Below the pieces are notes generated by a model. It was not told the DNA's origin and did no database searches. It saw nothing but the letters and a program-made list of their open reading frames with translations. This document shows, piece after piece, positions 30,704 through 38,548 of a stretch of 38,548 bases of DNA. The position numbers and the translations under genes are program-made. Every line of letters starts with the position of its first letter. Within the stretch, counting starts at the first letter, position 1. This DNA is from Candidatus Thermoflexus tengchongensis (lineage in GTDB: Bacteria; Chloroflexota; Anaerolineae; Thermoflexales; Thermoflexaceae), in contig JAEVEX010000071.1 in the NCBI GenBank assembly GCA_016842085.1, positions 1 through 38,548 of the forward strand, given 5' to 3'.

Positions 30704-32815
30704 ATGCGGCTGCCTCGGGATTATTACCACGTGTTTCTGGGGAACGGGCATGACGGGGTGCTGATCGGCTACACCGGGGCGATGGTGCCGGACCGCCCGC
30801 CGAACGGCTGGCACCCCTATCTGGATCGCTGTCAGTGGTATAAGTCCGACCGCTACTATCCGGAGGACCGCCTGGTGGATGTGGTCCCTCCGCGGCATCC
30901 GCCCTTCGCGGAGGCCTTGCCGAAGACCGGGAAGCCCTGGGCGGAACTGGCCCCCCTGGGTTACACCGCTTATGAGGTGGAAGTCGAAGGTCAGGCTGGA
31001 CAGGTTCAGGGCTTCACCCAGACCTTTGTCCCGGAGGAAGGAACGGTTTACACCACGGTGGATTGGGGGGTGGCCCGGGCGGAGGTGACCACGTTTCTCT
31101 GCCCGGATCGTCCCCTCCTGGTGATCCGCTACCGTTTCAACCGGCCGGTTCGCCTGCGGGTCCGGGCCGCGCCGGGCGTATGGCAGGAGGAAGGCCACGA
31201 GACGGATCCCTTCGACGCCCTGACCTTCCTGGATGGACGTCCGGCGGCTTTCTACCAGCTGGGCCCTTATCGAGGCTTCATCGAGGTGGCGCTGGACGGG
31301 GCCCAGCGCTGGGGCCGCGAGGGGAAGGTCTGGTGGCTGGAAGGGGAGGGGACCGTCTTCACCCACTACTTTGCCATTGCCGATGATTATGCGGGTCCCC
31401 TGGAGGCCGAGGTCATCCCCCGGGCCATGGCCGAGGGGCCGGAGGCGCTTCATGCGCGCACCCGGGCGTTCTGGCGGGACTACTTCGCTGTCTCGCGTTT
31501 TGAGCTCCCGGACCTGGCCTTCGATCGGGTCTACCGGACCAGCCGGTATCTGTTCAAGGCCATCCAGAACCCGGTCTCAGGCGGGCTCCCGGTCGGCAAC
31601 CTGCGGCTGACCTGGTCTTCCCACCTGTTCTGGGACGCCTATTTCATCCACCGGGCGCTTCTGGAGGCCAACCATATCGCGGAGGGAGAGGCGGCCATCG
31701 GCTTCTTCCTGCGAACCCGGGAGGCGGCGGAGCGCCACGCCCGGGAGGATTTCGACGCCCCGGGCCTGAAATGGGACTGGGAGCTCACCCACCGGGGCGA
31801 GCCCGCTTATGGGATCTGGGTGCACCAGAAGGAGCAGGTCCACAATAACGCGGCCTACGCCAACATGCTGTTCCAGCAATACGCCTTCACCCGGGATCGC
31901 CATATCCTGGAGCAGGTTCTCCCGCTGCTGGAAGGACTGGCGGTCTTCTTCCTGCACGCGGTGGTGGAGGAGACGCCGCGCGGCTTCGAGATCCGCCCCA
32001 TGGTCGGAGTGGATGAGCGGCCAGTGCGGGTGCGCAACGAAGGGATCACCCTCGCCGGAACCATCCGGTTGCTGGAACGGTATATCCAGGCCGCCCGTCT
32101 GCTGGGCCGGGAGGATGGGCGGGTCGAGCGGAGCGCCCGGGTCGCCGTCGGGTTGCGCCGCACCCTGGACTACCTCTATAACGGCCGCTATTTCCAGGCC
32201 TCGGAGGCGGAGGATCACCTCAACGTCAGCAGCCTGGCCCCCATCTACCCGATGGAAGTGATTCCCCCGGAAGATCCGCGGGCGATCCAGACGGTTCGGG
32301 CTTACCGGGAGCGGTATGCCGGACGCATGGTGGGCCATGGCAACAGCGAGTGGGGGTTCCCCTGGGCGGCGGCGGTGCTGGCCACCATCCAGGCATGGCA
32401 GGGGGATGGCGAAGGCGCATGGCAGACGTTACAGGAGATCCGTCCCGCTTTCTCCATGCACGGTGGGATCGCGGAGACCGTGGACGACGAGGGGCGATGG
32501 AATATGCAGTATTTCGGGACGGCTCACGGGGCCCTGTGCACCGCCCTGCACCACCTGGTGGTCCAGATCCGGGAGGATAGGATCCAGATCGGGACGAGCC
32601 TGCCGGCGGCCTGGGAAAGCGGAGCCTGGGAGAACTGGCGCGCCCACGGCCTGCTCCTTTCCGGGGAGTGGGATCGTCGACGGAATCACCTCGAGGCCTC
32701 GCTGCGCAATCCGACCCGGGAGCCCATCTCCATACGGTTGCGGATCGGCCGGATGGAAGGGGAGTTCACCGTCGCGCCGGGCGAGGCGCGACGGATCCAA
32801 ATCTCTTTATTCTGA
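30704..32815 (+). CDS. GH65-like (clan GH-L) glycoside hydrolase or phosphorylase
   Basis: A cytoplasmic enzyme of 703 residues without signal peptide. The N-terminal beta-sandwich domain (to about 250) is followed by an alpha/alpha barrel with a motif LTWSSHLFWDAYFIHRALLE, matching the 'FWDTE' region of GH65. A likely general acid is Glu438 in PMVGVDERPVRVRNEG, which aligns with the GH65 'GPDEYH...NN' segment. GH65 includes trehalose, maltose and kojibiose phosphorylases; GH95 and GH15 are more distant options. The specific sugar cannot be decided. It is followed 12 bases later by a sugar importer, so it likely cleaves the imported disaccharide or oligosaccharide. Confidence 0.7.
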   Translation: MRLPRDYYHVFLGNGHDGVLIGYTGAMVPDRPPNGWHPYLDRCQWYKSDRYYPEDRLVDVVPPRHPPFAEALPKTGKPWAELAPLGYTAYEVEVEGQAGQVQGFTQTFVPEEGTVYTTVDWGVARAEVTTFLCPDRPLLVIRYRFNRPVRLRVRAAPGVWQEEGHETDPFDALTFLDGRPAAFYQLGPYRGFIEVALDGAQRWGREGKVWWLEGEGTVFTHYFAIADDYAGPLEAEVIPRAMAEGPEALHARTRAFWRDYFAVSRFELPDLAFDRVYRTSRYLFKAIQNPVSGGLPVGNLRLTWSSHLFWDAYFIHRALLEANHIAEGEAAIGFFLRTREAAERHAREDFDAPGLKWDWELTHRGEPAYGIWVHQKEQVHNNAAYANMLFQQYAFTRDRHILEQVLPLLEGLAVFFLHAVVEETPRGFEIRPMVGVDERPVRVRNEGITLAGTIRLLERYIQAARLLGREDGRVERSARVAVGLRRTLDYLYNGRYFQASEAEDHLNVSSLAPIYPMEVIPPEDPRAIQTVRAYRERYAGRMVGHGNSEWGFPWAAAVLATIQAWQGDGEGAWQTLQEIRPAFSMHGGIAETVDDEGRWNMQYFGTAHGALCTALHHLVVQIREDRIQIGTSLPAAWESGAWENWRAHGLLLSGEWDRRRNHLEASLRNPTREPISIRLRIGRMEGEFTVAPGEARRIQISLF

Positions 32816-32827
32816 AAGGAGGTTGCC

Positions 32828-34132
32828 ATGAAAAGGTTCCTGCTCCTGCTCGCGGTTCTTGCCCTGGCCGTGACGGCCTGTGCGCCGGCGGCCACGCCCA
32901 CCCCCGCGGTCACCCGGGAGGTGGTGGTGACCCGGGTGGAGGTTACCCGGGAGGTGGAGAAACCCAAAGCCACCGTGCGGCTCTCCGGCTGGGCGGCCAA
33001 CCCTCAGGAGACGGCCCTGCTGGAGTCTCTGCTGTATCGATGCTCCCTGAAGAACCCGGACGTCGTGGTCAAATACGAGCCCATCACCGGGGACTACTGG
33101 GCCAAGATCAAGACGCTGGTCGCCTCCGGCGAGGAGCCCGACATCTACTACATGGATATCTTCCAGTTCCCCTTCTTCGTCTCCAAGGGCGTCCTGGTGC
33201 CCCTGGATGACTATATGGCGAAGTCCGGCGTGAAGAAGGAGGACTTCATCAAGACCCTGATCGATGCCTTCACCGGGCCGGACGGCAAAGTCTACGGCAT
33301 CCCCAAGGACTTCAACACCCTGGCCCTGTTCTACAACAAGGACCTCTTCGCCCAGGCCGGGATCCCGGAGCCGAACGAGAACTGGACCTGGGACGATCTC
33401 AAGAACGCCGCCCGCAAGCTCTCGGATCCCGCGAAGGGCATCTACGGCCTGGGCGTCCCGGCCGATCCCGGCCGCTTCCCGATCTTCGTCTTCCAGAACG
33501 GCGGGCGTATCATGACGCCGGATTTCAAGGACACGCTGCTGGACAGCCCGGAGGTGATCGAGGCGGCGAAGTTCTACACGTCCTTCCGGGCGGAGAAGAT
33601 CGGGGCGATCCCGGCCGACGTGGGGGTGGACTGGCAGGGCACGGGCTTCGGCCAGGGGAAGCTGGCGATGGTCTTCGAGGGCGGGTGGTTGATCCCCTAT
33701 CTCCGGGAACAGTTCCCGAACCTCAAGTGGGGCGCCACCTTCCCGCCGAAAGGCCCCAAGGGCCGCGGGAACCTGATCTTCACCGTGGCCTACGTGATCT
33801 CCAAGAACAGCAAGAACCCGGAGGCCGCCTGGAAGACCATCGAGTGCCTGACCAGCGAGGAGAGCCAGACGGTGGTGCTCTCCACCGGGTTCGCCCTGCC
33901 GTCCCGCGCCAAGCTCACGGAGCATGAATACTTCAAGACCCACCCCGAATCCCTGGTCATCTTCAAGGGGGCGGAGTTCGGCACGCCCTTTATGTGGGGC
34001 CTGCGGGGCGACGTGGTGAACGAGCAGATGGGCAAGGCCCTGGAGCGGATCTACCTCGAAGGCCAGGATGTGGAGGCCAGCTTCAAGCAGGCCGCTGAAG
34101 AGGTCCGCAAGGCCCTCAAGGAGCAGCAGTAG
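32828..34132 (+). CDS. Sugar ABC transporter substrate-binding lipoprotein
   Basis: Family-1 type solute-binding protein, 434 residues. The signal peptide ends in ALAVTAC with lipidated Cys18, followed by a linker with repeats of VVVTRVEVTREVE that is a typical Chloroflexota feature. Sugar-binding landmarks are EEPDIYYMDIFQFPFFVSKGVL, GIPKDFNTLALFYNKDLF and the C-terminal aromatic-rich parts. AAAGGAGG lies before the ATG. Two permeases follow; the ATPase (MalK/MsmX type) is not here and is presumably shared. Confidence 0.93.
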   Translation: MKRFLLLLAVLALAVTACAPAATPTPAVTREVVVTRVEVTREVEKPKATVRLSGWAANPQETALLESLLYRCSLKNPDVVVKYEPITGDYWAKIKTLVASGEEPDIYYMDIFQFPFFVSKGVLVPLDDYMAKSGVKKEDFIKTLIDAFTGPDGKVYGIPKDFNTLALFYNKDLFAQAGIPEPNENWTWDDLKNAARKLSDPAKGIYGLGVPADPGRFPIFVFQNGGRIMTPDFKDTLLDSPEVIEAAKFYTSFRAEKIGAIPADVGVDWQGTGFGQGKLAMVFEGGWLIPYLREQFPNLKWGATFPPKGPKGRGNLIFTVAYVISKNSKNPEAAWKTIECLTSEESQTVVLSTGFALPSRAKLTEHEYFKTHPESLVIFKGAEFGTPFMWGLRGDVVNEQMGKALERIYLEGQDVEASFKQAAEEVRKALKEQQ

Positions 34133-34142
34133 AGCGACACCA

Positions 34143-34178
34143 GCGGGGTGGGCGGGAGCTCATGCCCGCCCACCCCGC
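34143..34178 (+). promoter_or_regulatory. 14-bp perfect hairpin between binding-protein and permease genes
   Basis: GCGGGGTGGGCGGG (34143-34156) pairs with CCCGCCCACCCCGC (34165-34178) across an 8-base loop, with no T-run after it. Such structures between a binding-protein gene and its permease genes usually protect the 3' end of the upstream message or reduce read-through, so that far more binding protein is made than permease. It lies 10 bases after the lipoprotein stop. Confidence 0.7.
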
Positions 34179-34199
34179 CTCGCCCGAGGGGAGGACAGG

Positions 34200-35078
34200 A
34201 TGCCCCGGATCCGTCGCCGTCAGTTGGGAGAGTGGATCGCCGCTTACGTCCTGCTCTCGCCGTATCTTTTCGTTTTCCTGGTTTTCAACGTCTTCGCCAT
34301 CGCTTATGCCCTCTATCTCTCCTTCACCTACTTCGACCTGTTCAGCCCGCCCCGCTGGATCGGGCTGGGGAATTATCTCTATCTGCTCCGGGACAACCTC
34401 TTCCTCCAGAAGGCCGTCCCCAACACCTTGAAGTATGTCGCGGTGGTGGTCCCGGTTCAGACCGTCATCAGCCTGCTGCTGGCTTTCGCCCTGGATCAGG
34501 AGATCAAGTTCCGCCGGTTCTTCCGCACCCTCTTTTACGTCCCCTCGGTGACCTCCTCGGTGGTGATCAGCCTGATCTTCCTGTGGTTGTTCAAAAAGAC
34601 GGGGGTGATCAACCAGATCCTGGGCCTTTCCATCGACTGGCTGACCAGCCCGACCTTCGCCCTGCCGACCATCATGATCGTGAACATCTGGGCCACCACA
34701 GGGACCATGATGGTGATCTTCCTGGCGGGCCTTCAGGACATCCCGGTCACCTACTATGAGGCGGCGATGATCGACGGGGCCAACCGCTGGCAGATGCTCC
34801 GCCACATCACCATCCCCCTGCTGCGGCCGGTGATCTTCTTTGTCGTCACCATGGGGGTCATCGGCTGCTTCCAGGTGTTCGATCAGATCTACGTGATGAC
34901 CGCAGGGGGACCGCTGGATTCCACCACCACCATCGCCTACCTGATCTATAAGTGGGCTTTCCAGAGCACCACCCCGTTCATGGGGCGGGCCTCGGCCGTG
35001 GCCTTCGTGCTGGCCGGGATGATCCTGATCGTGACCGTGATCCAGCGCCGCCTGATCGAGCGCCCAGCGGAGGTGTGA
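34200..35078 (+). CDS. Sugar ABC transporter permease (MalF/UgpA type)
   Basis: The permease has 292 residues and six membrane segments. The first is IAAYVLLSPYLFVFLVFNVF, and the EAA loop that contacts the ATPase is YYEAAMIDGANRWQMLRHI. ATG 34200 is preceded by GGGGAGGAC. An upstream in-frame ATG at 34068 lies inside the lipoprotein gene and was rejected. It is followed by its partner permease one base after the stop. Confidence 0.92.
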   Translation: MPRIRRRQLGEWIAAYVLLSPYLFVFLVFNVFAIAYALYLSFTYFDLFSPPRWIGLGNYLYLLRDNLFLQKAVPNTLKYVAVVVPVQTVISLLLAFALDQEIKFRRFFRTLFYVPSVTSSVVISLIFLWLFKKTGVINQILGLSIDWLTSPTFALPTIMIVNIWATTGTMMVIFLAGLQDIPVTYYEAAMIDGANRWQMLRHITIPLLRPVIFFVVTMGVIGCFQVFDQIYVMTAGGPLDSTTTIAYLIYKWAFQSTTPFMGRASAVAFVLAGMILIVTVIQRRLIERPAEV

Positions 35079-35079
35079 G

Positions 35080-35967
35080 ATGGCTGTGGAAGCGATGGCG
35101 CCTGCCAAGCCCGCCGTTCGCTACCGGGACGAGTTCGCATGGTGGGATCGGATCAAGAAGCCGCTCTTTTATGGGGTGCTGATCGGGTGGTCCATCATCG
35201 CCGTCACCCCCTTCTTCCTGACCGTGGTCTTCTCCCTCAAGCCGCTCACGCATCTCTATGAGCCGCCGTTCCTCCTGCCGATTCCCTTCACCCTGGAAAA
35301 CTACCTGAAGGTGGTCACCGAGTTCCGGCATCTCTTCCCCCGCTGGATGCTCAACAGCGCCTTCGTGGCCGGGCTGCTGGCGGTGGTCCGCACCCTGTTT
35401 TGCGCCATGGGGGGCTATGCTTTCGCCCGGCTGCGCTTCCCGGGGCGAGATCTGCTCTTCTGGGCCATGCTGGTCACCATGATGATCCCGGGCCAGGTCA
35501 CCCTGATCCCGAACTTCCTGATCATCCGCCAGATGAAGCTCCTGGACAGCCTGATGGCCCTGATCGTGCCGGGGATCGCCGGGGCCTTTGGGGTATTCAT
35601 GATGACCCAGTTCTACAAGAACCTCCCCCGGGAGCTGGAGGAGGCCGCCATGATCGATGGGGCCGGGTGGTTCACGATCTTCTTCCGCATCGTCCTGCCC
35701 ATCAGCCGGCCGGCCCTGCTCACCCTGGCGCTGTTCACCTTCCAGGGGGAATGGAACGCCTTCATGTGGCCCCTGATCGTGCTCAACTCCCCCGAGAAAT
35801 TCACGCTGCCCCTGGGCCTGAGCTGGTTTAAAGGGGAATACTACACGGTTTACTCGGTGGTGCTGGCCGGATCGATGTTCAACAGCGTGCCGATCCTGCT
35901 GCTCTTCTTCCTGTTCCAGGGCTACTTCACCCGGGGCATCGCCCTCACGGGGTTGCGGGAAGGGTAG
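35080..35967 (+). CDS. Sugar ABC transporter permease (MalG/UgpE type)
   Basis: The second permease, 295 residues. A hydrophilic N-terminus of about 30 residues precedes six membrane segments. The EAA loop is ELEEAAMIDGAGWFTIFFRI, and PGQVTLIPNFLIIRQMKLL is a typical loop. It ends the sugar unit. No obvious terminator follows before the minus-strand genes that converge from 36065. Confidence 0.92.
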   Translation: MAVEAMAPAKPAVRYRDEFAWWDRIKKPLFYGVLIGWSIIAVTPFFLTVVFSLKPLTHLYEPPFLLPIPFTLENYLKVVTEFRHLFPRWMLNSAFVAGLLAVVRTLFCAMGGYAFARLRFPGRDLLFWAMLVTMMIPGQVTLIPNFLIIRQMKLLDSLMALIVPGIAGAFGVFMMTQFYKNLPRELEEAAMIDGAGWFTIFFRIVLPISRPALLTLALFTFQGEWNAFMWPLIVLNSPEKFTLPLGLSWFKGEYYTVYSVVLAGSMFNSVPILLLFFLFQGYFTRGIALTGLREG

Positions 35968-36064
35968 GGATACCGGCGCTCACGGTTCGAGCAGGCAGAA
36001 GGCCATTTCAGCAACGCAAACCTCCAGCGTGTGGGGCTGGGGCGGAGCAGGCCGCATGGCGGAC

Positions 36065-36403
36065 CTATCGCTCTCCTCCTGTTAGGGCCTCTGACCCGCC
36101 CACTCGACGCAGGAAGTCCGCGAAGCGGATGCCAGGGATCTCCGCCGACATCTGCACGAGCAGATCTCGATGCCCGTCCGGCCCTCCGGGCTGGCCTCCA
36201 TCGACCTCCCGGGCGATCTCCTGGAAGATCCGCTCCACCCCGGTGTAAAATCCGTGGAGGTTCAGGGCGACGCCATCCCAGTAGCCATCATCCCCGGTCC
36301 GCAGGGCTTTCTCACAGAGATCCCGGGCCCGCCGGGTGGAGCGGGAAACCTCCACCAGCTCCTCGCGCATCCATCCGATGAGTGGCAAGAAGCGAGCGCT
36401 CAC
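36065..36403 (-). pseudogene. HepT-like (HEPN) toxin-type protein, C-terminally truncated
   Basis: The 112-residue reading frame matches the N-terminal two thirds of the HepT-like family: FLPLIGWMREELVEV, then DGVALNLHGFYTGVERIFQEIA and HRDLLVQMSAEIPGIR. Family members continue for about 40 more residues with a RFRHxxRN-type segment that holds the RNase motif Rx4-6H. Here the similarity ends right after IPGIR, and a stop comes 18 codons later in unrelated sequence. The catalytic histidine motif is absent, so toxin activity is unlikely. It overlaps the nucleotidyltransferase gene by four bases, as in an intact hepT/mntA pair. Confidence 0.6.
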
Positions 36404-36765
36404 AGCGGCACTCCCTCATCCTCGATTCGCTGGCGAAGCGGCGGCGAGGCATCCTCCAGCCGCACCACATCGATGGGGAATTCGGGGTCCAGAGCCTGGA
36501 GCTGGCCGACCGCCCGGCACAGATCCCGCTCCGCAAGACCGATAACGGCCAGATCGATGTCCGAACGCTCACCCAGTTGATCCCGGACCAGGGAGCCGAA
36601 AGCCCAGACCTGCTGGACGCCGAAGGACGCTTTGAGGATGCAGGCCGCACAGGCCGCTACATACCAGGCCCTGCGCTGCCGTGCCATTCGCTCGGCCTGG
36701 CGGACCCTATCTCGCCATCGCCCTCCGATCCGGTAGCGCTCCAGATCGTCCGGTCGTTCGCTCAT
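36400..36765 (-). CDS. Minimal nucleotidyltransferase (MntA-like antitoxin)
   Basis: A 121-residue protein with an unusually long N-terminal helix before the nucleotidyltransferase domain. The catalytic motif is VWAFGSLVRDQLGERSDIDLAV, read in two parts as Gly57-Ser58 and Asp69/Asp71. In HepT/MntA systems this enzyme AMPylates the HEPN toxin to silence it. All key residues are present although its partner is truncated. GGAG lies about 8 bases before the ATG. It is transcribed leftward from the 155-base gap at 36766-36921. Confidence 0.8.
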   Translation of the reverse strand: MSERPDDLERYRIGGRWRDRVRQAERMARQRRAWYVAACAACILKASFGVQQVWAFGSLVRDQLGERSDIDLAVIGLAERDLCRAVGQLQALDPEFPIDVVRLEDASPPLRQRIEDEGVPL

Positions 36766-36921
36766 GTCTTTCTCCGCATGACCGGATTATCCGCTATCAT
36801 AGTAAAACTTTGGGTGTTATGCGGCCAGATGCAGTGCGGCTTGTGGGGTGAGCTGATCGGAGAACCGACAAACAGTTCCCATCAGCTCGCAGATCCCTAT
36901 CGCAGCTGAAACTTTCGATTT

Positions 36922-38340
36922 CTACATCCGATAGACCCCATGTCGGAGCGGCTCCGGTCCATCCGCTGTGATCCCGCTGAGCGGCAGAAATCCCCATTCG
37001 CCATCCACCACGCGCAGGTAGCCGAACAGGAGCGGCAACTCCTTCATGATCATCGCGTGCTCGGATGGCCACGGATCCTCATAGCCGGCGGAGAGATCGC
37101 TTGTTTTCCAGTACTTCTCGATAGGATCCTCCCATGATTCAGCCCGCTGGATCCGTTCTGGGAAAGGGCGGATGAGAAGCCGGAGCAGATCCCCTGTCTC
37201 ATCAGCCAGCCAGGCCTGGCCCTGCCACCAGATGTATCGGGCTGGCGCCACCAGGGCGGTCAGGCTCGGAGGAGCAAAGGGGTCCGCCAGATGGTCCTGA
37301 GCGATCTGTCTCAGGGCATGCACAGATCGTATCGCATGAGAGGAGAGGGCAACCACCCAATCTGAAGGCCGTGGGAGAGGCTGGGCGGAGAAAATCTTGA
37401 TCCGCCGGGGGACATATCCCGGGTAGATCCCAATCCGCTCGGCTCGTAGGGGCTCGGGCCACGATGGCTTTGGCTCGGCCGTTGCCTGGGGGATATGTAA
37501 GGGGACGATGCGCATCTCCCGATAGAGGGTCCCACGATCGAGGTCGATCATGTGGCTGATCTCGATTCGGAATCCGGTCGGGGTGATGAGGGTCTCATAG
37601 GCGAGCTCCGCAAGGCAAACATCCTCCAGAATCTCCAGATCCTTGTCCCGCCAGGTATGCCCGAGCATCTCCTCGAGCTGCTGCTCCGGGAGAGGTCGAC
37701 GCCCGGCGAAATGTTCCTGCAGCGCGCGGGCAGTGAGCCATAGTCGGGTGAGCAGCTCGACATAGGCGTCCTCCGTGACCGGAGCCCCGGTTTCATGAGC
37801 GGATCTCAGCATACTGGCGATCTGTTGCACCGATTGCGCCAGGCGGCGGGTTTTCATCGCGAATAGGTTTTCCGAGATCTGGAGGAGCTGGGCAATGTGT
37901 TCCTGGGATACATTCAGCATCCCCACGCGTGCCAGATGGAGGGTCAGCCGGATCGTTTGATCGATGCTCTGGACCTGGAGGGTGGTGCGGTCTACCTTCT
38001 CCCGCCTAACACGCTGCGTGGGGGCAGGGGCGGTGCGCTGCGATGGATCCTCCCCCCGCACGAATCGCTCCGGGGACTCCACCCACAGAATGAGGACGGC
38101 CACGGCATGCTTGCAGAACGGGCGAGACCGGGCGGCGGGGCAGGTGCACCTGGCTGTCACCTTCCCTTCGGAGAGGCGAATCGTCACCGCATAGGGTTGA
38201 GTGCCCATGACCCGGGCGAAGAGCGCGATGTCGGTGCGGGCCGTATCCTGAACAGCGCCGTCCGCAACGATCCGACGCGCGCTCCGGAAAGTGGATTCAT
38301 CACACAATCGACGGATCTCCTCCAGGGTCATGGGTTCCAT
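36922..38340 (-). CDS. SWIM zinc-finger protein
   Basis: A cytoplasmic protein of 472 residues, with a SWIM zinc finger near the N-terminus (CTCPAARSRPFCKHAVAVLI, the CxC...CxH pattern). The rest, with helical and mixed segments, is not recognised. SWIM domains bind nucleic acid or protein and often sit beside SNF2 helicases or VWA/MoxR genes. The start is ambiguous. ATG at 38340 has GGGAGGG about 4 bases upstream and begins where the family usually does. ATG at 38391 is in frame and overlaps the preceding stop (ATGA), which suggests translational coupling. I prefer 38340. Confidence 0.75.
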   Translation of the reverse strand: MEPMTLEEIRRLCDESTFRSARRIVADGAVQDTARTDIALFARVMGTQPYAVTIRLSEGKVTARCTCPAARSRPFCKHAVAVLILWVESPERFVRGEDPSQRTAPAPTQRVRREKVDRTTLQVQSIDQTIRLTLHLARVGMLNVSQEHIAQLLQISENLFAMKTRRLAQSVQQIASMLRSAHETGAPVTEDAYVELLTRLWLTARALQEHFAGRRPLPEQQLEEMLGHTWRDKDLEILEDVCLAELAYETLITPTGFRIEISHMIDLDRGTLYREMRIVPLHIPQATAEPKPSWPEPLRAERIGIYPGYVPRRIKIFSAQPLPRPSDWVVALSSHAIRSVHALRQIAQDHLADPFAPPSLTALVAPARYIWWQGQAWLADETGDLLRLLIRPFPERIQRAESWEDPIEKYWKTSDLSAGYEDPWPSEHAMIMKELPLLFGYLRVVDGEWGFLPLSGITADGPEPLRHGVYRM

Positions 38341-38387
38341 GGTCCCTCCCATTCGCCCTGATGAGTTTTGACGATCAAGTTCGGTAA

Positions 38388-38548
38388 TCATGGGCCATGG
38401 ATTGCCTGGGCCAGTTTGCCATCGCCCAACAGTCCCACATACCGGAGCAACTCCTGAGAGCCGGAGGCGAATTGATCCAGGAAAGCATCGACACGGCGTC
38501 TGAGTGCTTCCCCATCCTCTGCCAGGCGGTGCATCTTAAGCACATCCT
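38388..38548 (-). CDS. 3' end of an unknown gene, cut by the window edge
   Basis: A frame open from the window edge to TGA at 38390-38388 encodes 52 residues (for example LAEDGEALRRRVDAFLDQF and LLRYVGLLGDGKLAQA), helical in character. I do not recognise it. Its stop overlaps a possible start of the SWIM-protein gene, so the two are likely in one operon, and its full sequence would probably explain the SWIM protein's context. Confidence 0.5.
   Translation of the reverse strand, partial: DVLKMHRLAEDGEALRRRVDAFLDQFASGSQELLRYVGLLGDGKLAQAIHGP

Noticed and set aside
36793-36824. Minus-strand promoter for the nucleotidyltransferase gene (TATGAT as a -10 at 36801-36796)
   Set aside because: The sequence 17 bases upstream (CCGCAT) is not an acceptable -35 box, so I did not list it.

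Overview
The window looks like a piece of a high-GC, probably thermophilic Chloroflexota (Anaerolineae/Thermoflexus-like) chromosome. The clues are indirect: GC-rich genes packed on one strand, strong AGGAGG ribosome binding sites, and two ABC-transporter lipoproteins with very short signal peptides followed by Thr/Pro/Ala-rich or Val/Thr/Arg-rich linkers, a style common in that phylum. No rRNA, tRNA, CRISPR array or phage gene was seen.

Layout. (1) 1-4230: a small PTS sugar-uptake module (EIIC, EIIB, EIIA and a DUF7916-type TIM-barrel protein) lying between two decayed copies of the same IS1-like element in the same orientation. A truncated transposase-like gene on the minus strand sits next to the second copy. 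The EIIC gene has lost its normal 5' end. (2) 4231-4601: a gene-free control region with a consensus promoter (TTGACA, 17 bp, TATCAT) and a FadR-type operator (TGGT-CAT-ACCA) over the expected transcription start. (3) 4602-28873: about 25 genes, all on the plus strand with gaps under 150 bp. In order: a FadR-family regulator, a beta-hydroxyacid dehydrogenase, 2-oxoacid dehydrogenase E1alpha and E1beta, an M24-fold protein, E2, an aldehyde dehydrogenase, a complete Liv-type ABC importer, an OsmC-family gene with an in-frame UGA, two half-size EamA transporters, an ACMSD-like amidohydrolase, a cupin, a phytoene-dehydrogenase-like flavoprotein, a C-C-cleaving type alpha/beta hydrolase, a second M24-fold protein, another cupin, CoxG, and a three-subunit molybdenum hydroxylase (CoxM, CoxL, CoxS). 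I read this as one catabolic island: import of an amino- or carboxyl-bearing, perhaps N-heterocyclic compound, hydroxylation by the Mo enzyme, C-C hydrolysis, then oxidation of aldehyde and 2-oxoacid products. The substrate is not known. (4) 29008-35967: a YbjN-like gene, then a sugar regulon with a LacI regulator, a GH65-like glycosidase or phosphorylase, and a sugar ABC importer lacking its ATPase. LacI-type operators lie in front of both the regulator and the enzyme. (5) 36065-38548, minus strand: a HepT-like/MNT toxin-antitoxin pair whose HEPN partner is truncated, a SWIM zinc-finger protein, and the end of an unknown gene.

The most striking observation is at 17414-17899. The OsmC-family frame is interrupted only by a UGA exactly where the family has its redox-active cysteine, and a perfect 7-bp hairpin with a GGU loop starts 12 nt later. 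This is what a bacterial selenoprotein gene with a SECIS element looks like. An ordinary annotation would split it into two small hypothetical genes.
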